Assembly: GCF_000423025.1 (NCBI RefSeq)
Contig: NZ_AUHE01000004.1
Location: 62,001 to 126,000 of the forward strand
DNA from: Gordonia shandongensis DSM 45094
GTDB lineage: Bacteria; Actinomycetota; Actinomycetes; Mycobacteriales; Mycobacteriaceae
Reading direction: 5' to 3'
Length of the DNA: 64,000 nt
Part shown: positions 59,424-64,000 of the stretch, piece by piece
Layout of the letters: every line of letters begins with the position of its first letter
How positions within the stretch are numbered: the first letter of the stretch is position 1
Program-made: the position numbers and the translations under genes
Notes under the pieces: generated by a model
Told to the model about the DNA's origin: nothing
Databases searched by the model: none
What the model saw: only the letters and a program-made list of their open reading frames with translations

Positions 59424-60442
59424 TCGGGCTCCGGTGCTGCTCCCCGACTGCTCCGCAGGTGGCGGGCGGTGAGCCGGACGGCCGGGTCGGGGTCCGTGGA
59501 CAGCCCGGCCAGGGTGCGCAGGGCCGCGGCACCGGGAAGCTCGCCCAATGCCTGCGTCACACGGCGGCGGACGCCGACCTCGGCGCCGTCGAGCGCCGCG
59601 GTGAGGCGCACGGCGACCGCATCGGGATCGTCGCGGCGGCGGGCGAGGTCGCCGAGCGCGTCGGCGGCCGCCACATCGTCGTCGCCCGCGACCACCAGTG
59701 CGACCAATCCGTCGACGACCGTCGGGTCGCCCCGGTCGGCGACCGCGAGCACCGCGTGGCGGCGGACCACCGGATCGGGGTCGTCGAGCACGGTCAGCAA
59801 CGCCCGGTGCGCCGCCGGCCCCGGGAGTTCGGTGAGCGCGTGCACGGCGCGCCGGCGGCGCTTGGCCGCGGGATCGGCGAGTGCCGCGGCCAACCGGTCG
59901 ACGCCGCCGACCTCTGCACCGCTGTCGGGATGTCGGGCGAGCGCCCAGCGCAGCGCACCCGCGGCATTCGGATCGGTCTCGTCGAGCAGGGCCGTCACGA
60001 GGGCGCCGGCGTCGACGGCACCGGAATCCGATGCGAGGGCCGCACGTTGCCGCCGCCCCGCGGCGGGCGACGCCAGATCCGAGAGCCGGGCGAGGACGTC
60101 GAGCACCGCGTCGCGGTCCCCCGCCCCCGAGGCCTCGACGCTGCGGAGCCGCGCCAGCAGAGCGCGTTGCGCATCGATGCGTTCCTCGGTGCGGGCGATG
60201 AGCCGGGCGATCAGCCGGTCCTCGACGAAGTCCGGATCGTCGAGGACCCGGCCCGCCTCGGCCAACGACAGCCCGAGCATCCTCAACGCCTCCACGTGGA
60301 AGACGCGGACGAGATCGTCGGACGTGTAGTCCCGGTAGCCGGCCGACGTGCGTCCCCCCGCCGTCACCAGCCCCAGGGACTCGTAGTGGCGCAGCATCCG
60401 CACGCTGACTCCCGACCGGCGGGCCACCTCTCCGATCCGCAC
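59405..60442 (-). CDS. MerR-family regulator fused to HEAT repeats
   Basis: A 345-residue protein. Residues 1-70 are a MerR winged helix (MRIGEVARRSGVSVRMLRHY, then YTSDDLVRVFHVEALRMLG), followed by the usual dimerising coil to about 115. From about 135 to the end are roughly five HEAT-like helical repeats (ALLTVLDDPDPVVRRHAVLA, ALGELPGAAALRTLAGLS). The effector domain is thus a HEAT solenoid, suited to binding protein or DNA, unlike the usual metal or drug pocket. It lies seven bases after a second HEAT-repeat gene and shares its MerR-type promoter. Confidence 0.88.
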   Translation of the reverse strand: MRIGEVARRSGVSVRMLRHYESLGLVTAGGRTSAGYRDYTSDDLVRVFHVEALRMLGLSLAEAGRVLDDPDFVEDRLIARLIARTEERIDAQRALLARLRSVEASGAGDRDAVLDVLARLSDLASPAAGRRQRAALASDSGAVDAGALVTALLDETDPNAAGALRWALARHPDSGAEVGGVDRLAAALADPAAKRRRRAVHALTELPGPAAHRALLTVLDDPDPVVRRHAVLAVADRGDPTVVDGLVALVVAGDDDVAAADALGDLARRRDDPDAVAVRLTAALDGAEVGVRRRVTQALGELPGAAALRTLAGLSTDPDPAVRLTARHLRSSRGAAPEPDQGVSG

Positions 60443-60449
60443 GGCCCGA

Positions 60450-61049
60450 TCACAGTCCGTCGACGGTGAAGCTCGACTCGGGGTCGGCCATGAGTCGCTC
60501 CGTCGCCGCGGCGTGAGCGCGGACGGCGGGGTCGGCGGAGCGGTGCGCGCCGTGCACCGCCCACTCGCCGGCCTCGTCGAGCATGACGAATGCGCGACTC
60601 AGACTGCGGTGCATGGCGAGCCCTCCTCGGCCGAACTGTGTGGCCAGTATGGCAGCGAGACGCTCGTGACGCCGTTCGGGCCACAGGGCCGCGGCGGTGC
60701 GCCACGCCGTCCTGGCGACCTCGTCGTCGGTGTCGGTCAGCAGGGCCGGGGTCACCGCGTCCGCGGTCCGCGGGTCGCCGATCTTCGACAGGGTGTGCAG
60801 TGCCTGACTGCGCGCCTGTGCGACCGGGGCGTCCAGTTCGGCACGCAGCAGCGGGACGGTCACCGCACTCGGGTGGCGCGTCAGCGCCCACGTCAGCATG
60901 TCGCGGACGTAGAAGTCCGGCTCCACCGCGCACCGCCGAACCAGGGGCCGCGGAAAGTCCTCGTCGGGTTCCGTGCCCGCGGCCAGGGCCGCGGCCAGCC
61001 TCGTCGACGGGTCGGCGGCGCCCAGCGCCCGCCGGATCTCCAGGGTCAT
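60450..61049 (-). CDS. HEAT-repeat protein
   Basis: A 199-residue all-helical protein with about four HEAT-like repeats (ALGAADPSTRLAAALAAG, PDFYVRDMLTWALTRHPS, ALHTLSKIGDPRTADAVTPA), related to those in the C-terminal part of the downstream MerR protein. No catalytic residues are apparent. The ATG at 61049 follows GAGGTGAGGG; the open frame extends 17 codons upstream across the promoter dyad and is not used. It is the first gene of a two-gene operon under a MerR-type promoter. Confidence 0.8.
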   Translation of the reverse strand: MTLEIRRALGAADPSTRLAAALAAGTEPDEDFPRPLVRRCAVEPDFYVRDMLTWALTRHPSAVTVPLLRAELDAPVAQARSQALHTLSKIGDPRTADAVTPALLTDTDDEVARTAWRTAAALWPERRHERLAAILATQFGRGGLAMHRSLSRAFVMLDEAGEWAVHGAHRSADPAVRAHAAATERLMADPESSFTVDGL

Positions 61050-61075
61050 CACCCTCACCTCCGGTCTCCACCTCA

Positions 61076-61098
61076 GACCCTGACACCGTGTGAGGGTC
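61076..61098 (-). promoter_or_regulatory. MerR-type promoter with dyad in a 19-bp spacer
   Basis: GACCCTGACAC-C-GTGTGAGGGTC is a 23-bp dyad with one mismatched pair. On the minus strand TTGACC (61095-61100) and TGAGGT (61070-61075) flank a 19-bp spacer that contains the dyad, the known architecture of MerR-activated promoters. It would drive the HEAT/MerR-HEAT operon; the -10 match is weak, as expected for an activated promoter. Confidence 0.75.
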
Positions 61099-61204
61099 AA
61101 GCCCTGGTGGCAGGGCCTTATCCGTGGCCTCGGACACGCGTGTCGAACTGGGCGAACAGCGCTGCGATTTGATACGCGACGGGCGGCACCGCATGGTAGA
61201 GGGC

Positions 61205-63070
61205 ATGTCTGACGACGAACAACAGCAGAACAACGAGGTGTTGGTCGACCCGATCACCAAGCAGGTGACCGAGGTCGGCTCCGGTGTCCTCCCCGTCCCC
61301 AGCCACATGCACGTCGCCGAGGACGACACCGACGAACAGATCACCGAGAAGCTCAAACGCCAGGGCGTCCGGCTCGGCAAGGGCGGCATCGCGCCGGCCG
61401 TGTTCTGGCCGGCGATCATCGCGATCGTCGCGGTGTGCATCATCTCGGTCTCGCTGCCCGATCAGACCGGCGACTTCTTCAAGTCGGTCCAGAACTGGAT
61501 CGTCGCCAACCTCGGTTGGTACTACATGCTGATCATCGTGTGCTTCGTCGTCTTCGCGATCGGTCTCGGATTCTCGCGGCTCGGGTCGATCAAGCTCGGC
61601 AAGGACGGCGAGGCCCCGGAGTTCGGGCTCGTCAGCTGGTTCTGCATGCTGTTCGCGGCCGGTATGGGCATCGGCCTGGTGTTCTACGGTGTCGGCGAGC
61701 CGGTGAGCTACGCGACCATCGCCCAGAAGCCGGGATGGGACGGCACCGAGGAGGAGATCGCGGGCAAGGCGATGGCGCAGACCTTCGTCCACTGGGGTCT
61801 GCATCCCTGGGCGATCTACGCCGTCATCGGCCTGACGCTGGCGTACGCGATCCACCGTCGCGGTCGTCCCGTCTCGATCCGCTGGGGTCTCGAGCCGCTG
61901 CTCGGCGAGCGCGTCAAGGGCTGGGCCGGCGACGTCATCGACATCCTCGCGATCTTCGGCACCGTCTTCGGCATCGCCACATCGCTCGGCCTGGGCGTTC
62001 AGCAGATCGCCTCGGGTATGACGTCGATCGGCGTCATCGACGACTACGACAACACCATGCTGACGATCCTCATCGTCGTCATCACGTTCCTGGCGACGAT
62101 GTCGGTGGTCAGCGGCCTCGGCACGGGCATCAAGTGGCTCTCGAACATCAACCTGTCGCTGGCCGGCCTGCTGATGATCAGCCTGCTGATCTTCGGTCCG
62201 ACGCTCTTCCTGCTCCAGAACTTCGTGCAATCGCTGGGCGTCTACTTCGCCAACGTCTTCGACATGTCCCTCGACGTCGGTTCGTTCCAGGGGCAGGAGG
62301 GCCAGGACTGGCTCAGCGACTGGACCATCTTCTACTGGGGCTGGTGGATCGCATGGGCGCCGTTCGTCGGTGTCTTCATCGCCCGCATCTCGCGGGGACG
62401 CACCGTCCGCCAGTTCATCGCCGGCTGCCTGCTGGTGCCGACGCTCGTCGGATTCGTCTGGTTCTCGATCCTCGGCGGTTCGGGTCTGCACCGCCAGTTC
62501 TTCGGTGAGGGCGATCTCGTCGAGAACGGCGAGGTCTCCGCGGAGGGCTCCCTGTTCCACGTTCTGCAGGGCATGCCGATCGGCACCGTCTTCTCGGTCA
62601 TCGCGATCGCGTTGGTGGCGATCTTCTTCATCACCTCGTCCGACTCCGGGTCGCTGGTCGTCGACATGCTGGCCTCGGGCGGTCACCCGAATCCCCCGGT
62701 GTGGTCGCGTGTCCTGTGGGCCGGCATGGAGGGCGTCGTCGCGATCGCCCTGCTGCTGGCGGGCGGTCTCACCTCGCTGCAGGCGGCATCGCTGGCCACG
62801 GCACTGCCGTTCAGCATCATCTTGGCGATGATGTGTGTGGCGACGGTGCGCGGTCTGCGGTACGAGCATCGCAAGCTGCAGCTCGAGATGGCCACGCAGC
62901 GCCTGGACGCCGCGACCGAGCACATCACCGGCGAGGTGTTCCACCACATCCCCGAGGAACCGTCGCTGCGCGACTACCTCGACGACCGGATCGACTACCG
63001 CATCTCCCGCACGCGCGGGCTCATCGCGCAGCGTCAGGAGCGCGGCCGACCGGCCGACCCCGACATGTGA
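61205..63070 (+). CDS. BCCT-family transporter (glycine betaine/choline/carnitine type)
   Basis: A 621-residue secondary transporter. After a hydrophilic N-terminus of about 65 residues there are twelve membrane segments. Family signatures are FAAGMGIGLVFYGVGEP and WTIFYWGWWIAWAPFVGVFIARISRG, given in parts here, with the aromatic set of the betaine site. The C-terminal 60 residues are charged, with a helical stretch that in BetP senses osmotic stress. The ATG at 61205 is used; other in-frame starts lie at 61193 and 61124. No glycine-betaine pathway genes are nearby. Confidence 0.92.
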   Translation: MSDDEQQQNNEVLVDPITKQVTEVGSGVLPVPSHMHVAEDDTDEQITEKLKRQGVRLGKGGIAPAVFWPAIIAIVAVCIISVSLPDQTGDFFKSVQNWIVANLGWYYMLIIVCFVVFAIGLGFSRLGSIKLGKDGEAPEFGLVSWFCMLFAAGMGIGLVFYGVGEPVSYATIAQKPGWDGTEEEIAGKAMAQTFVHWGLHPWAIYAVIGLTLAYAIHRRGRPVSIRWGLEPLLGERVKGWAGDVIDILAIFGTVFGIATSLGLGVQQIASGMTSIGVIDDYDNTMLTILIVVITFLATMSVVSGLGTGIKWLSNINLSLAGLLMISLLIFGPTLFLLQNFVQSLGVYFANVFDMSLDVGSFQGQEGQDWLSDWTIFYWGWWIAWAPFVGVFIARISRGRTVRQFIAGCLLVPTLVGFVWFSILGGSGLHRQFFGEGDLVENGEVSAEGSLFHVLQGMPIGTVFSVIAIALVAIFFITSSDSGSLVVDMLASGGHPNPPVWSRVLWAGMEGVVAIALLLAGGLTSLQAASLATALPFSIILAMMCVATVRGLRYEHRKLQLEMATQRLDAATEHITGEVFHHIPEEPSLRDYLDDRIDYRISRTRGLIAQRQERGRPADPDM

Positions 63071-64000
63071 TCACCGGCGGACCGGCGACGCGCCCCGTGC
63101 CCACCGCTCCCGCAGGTCGCGTTTGAGGACCTTGCCGGTGGCGGTCCGCGGGAGCGCGTCGACGAAGTGCACCGTCCGCGGACTCTTGAAGTGCGCGATC
63201 CGCTCGCGCGTCCACGCGATGAGTTCCTCTGCCGTGGTAGATCCTGCTGTGGTGGATTCTGCTGCAGTGGATCCCGTCGGGTCCCGGCGGGCGACGACGG
63301 CGGTCACCGACTCGCCCCACCGCTCGTCGGGCACGCCGATCACCGCCACCTCGGCGACCGCCGGATGCCGGTGCATCACCTGCTCGACCTCCGAGGCGTA
63401 CACGTTCTCGCCGCCGCTGACGATCATGTCCTTCTTCCGGTCCACGATGCGGAAGTACCCCTGCGGGTCGCACGTCGCGAGGTCACCGGTGTGGAACCAG
63501 CCGTCACGCAACGCCTCCGCCGTGGCGTCGGGTCGGTTCCAGTACCCGACGAACACATTGGGTCCGCGGATGACGAGTTCGCCGATCTCGCCGCGCGGCA
63601 CCTCGCGGCCGGCGTCGTCGACCACCGCAAGCTCCTCGTGCAGCACGGGTTTGCCGACCGAACCGGCATGCGTGACCGTGTCCTCGATGTCGAGGACGCA
63701 CGCGATGGGCGCGGTCTCGGTGAGTCCGAAGCCCTCGGCGAACCGCACGCCCCGGCGGACCAGCGACTCGATGAGGACCACGGGGCACGGCGCGCCGCCC
63801 GACAGTCCGTTGCGCAGCGAACTCATGTCGGTGCTCTCGATGCCCGGTGCCGCATCGATGGCCGCCCACATGGCCGGAACGCAGAAGGCCACGGTGACCC
63901 GGTAGCGTTCCACCGCCGAGAGCCATGCGTCCGGGGTGAACGACTCCAGGATCACCGACGTCCCGCCGATGTAGAGCAACGGCAGCGTGTAGATGCCCAG
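63071..64000 (-). CDS. AMP-forming acyl-CoA ligase, C-terminal part
   Basis: The 309 residues visible are the second half of an ANL-superfamily ligase; the gene runs off the window edge. Seen are GFGLTETAP (A5), VGYWNRPD, GWFHTGDLATCDPQGYF (A7), RKKDMIVSGGENVYASEVE (A8) and the final catalytic lysine in ATGKVLKRDLR (A10). It would join a fatty or aromatic acid to CoA. A 15-bp repeat gives STTAGSTTAEE in a loop near residue 245. Its stop is directly adjacent to the BCCT stop on the other strand. Confidence 0.92.
   Translation of the reverse strand: MGIYTLPLLYIGGTSVILESFTPDAWLSAVERYRVTVAFCVPAMWAAIDAAPGIESTDMSSLRNGLSGGAPCPVVLIESLVRRGVRFAEGFGLTETAPIACVLDIEDTVTHAGSVGKPVLHEELAVVDDAGREVPRGEIGELVIRGPNVFVGYWNRPDATAEALRDGWFHTGDLATCDPQGYFRIVDRKKDMIVSGGENVYASEVEQVMHRHPAVAEVAVIGVPDERWGESVTAVVARRDPTGSTAAESTTAGSTTAEELIAWTRERIAHFKSPRTVHFVDALPRTATGKVLKRDLRERWARGASPVRR

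Overview
The window is high-GC actinobacterial DNA. An eight-gene yrbE-mce lipid-import operon, Lsr2, an Rv3717-like cell-wall amidase, a DUF222/HNH (13E12-type) protein and frequent GTG or leaderless starts point to a mycolic-acid bacterium of the Mycobacteriales, most likely Gordonia or a close relative. The genus is an inference; no rRNA or tRNA gene is present to anchor it.

Left part (1-8.3 kb) is ordinary chromosome: the N-terminus of a membrane protein, a small membrane protein, an ECHDC3-like crotonase, a bcp peroxiredoxin coupled to a YjaB-like acetyltransferase, a NarL/DesK-type two-component system divergent from an ABC exporter, a DUF2461 protein and an RluA pseudouridine synthase.

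8.4-30.8 kb is the most interesting block, a catabolic and import island. An IclR regulator faces an alpha/beta hydrolase and a homogentisate-dioxygenase-like protein. A minus-strand unit reads MpaB/latex-clearing-type oxygenase, aldehyde dehydrogenase, CaiB-type CoA transferase and a CrtC/AttH lipocalin-like protein. A nine-gene minus-strand operon starts with a Tat-exported multicopper oxidase and continues, almost without gaps, into yrbEA, yrbEB and mceA-F. Two Mce-associated proteins lie opposite it. A lipase-like protein without its nucleophilic serine is coupled to a TetR regulator. The same palindrome, ACCATAC-N-GTATGGT, lies in the two divergent promoter regions (17388-17406 and 29359-29373) that drive four transcription units. 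The simplest reading is one TetR regulon for uptake and oxidation of a hydrophobic, perhaps isoprenoid or lipid, substrate.

31.5-40.4 kb is an accessory stretch of divergent regulator/enzyme pairs (three TetR, one HxlR; GNAT, hydrolase, two SDRs), most with a visible palindromic operator. It also holds decayed DNA: a truncated coding remnant, a higB toxin relic with an orphan palindrome, and unexplained fragments.

40.5-64 kb returns to chromosome: ychF, an AI-2E-family permease, a frameshifted ogt, a DUF222/HNH protein, rmuC, a DUF6542 protein, a nucleosidase/SDR pair, a peptidoglycan amidase, a CobW GTPase with trhO, lsr2 with a clear terminator, a polar amino-acid ABC transporter (binding protein fused to permease), a DUF1275 protein, a DUF488 protein, a HEAT-repeat/MerR-HEAT operon with a MerR-type promoter, a BCCT transporter and a partial acyl-CoA ligase.

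Short tandem repeats of 14-19 bp recur across the window, several of them spanning stop codons.
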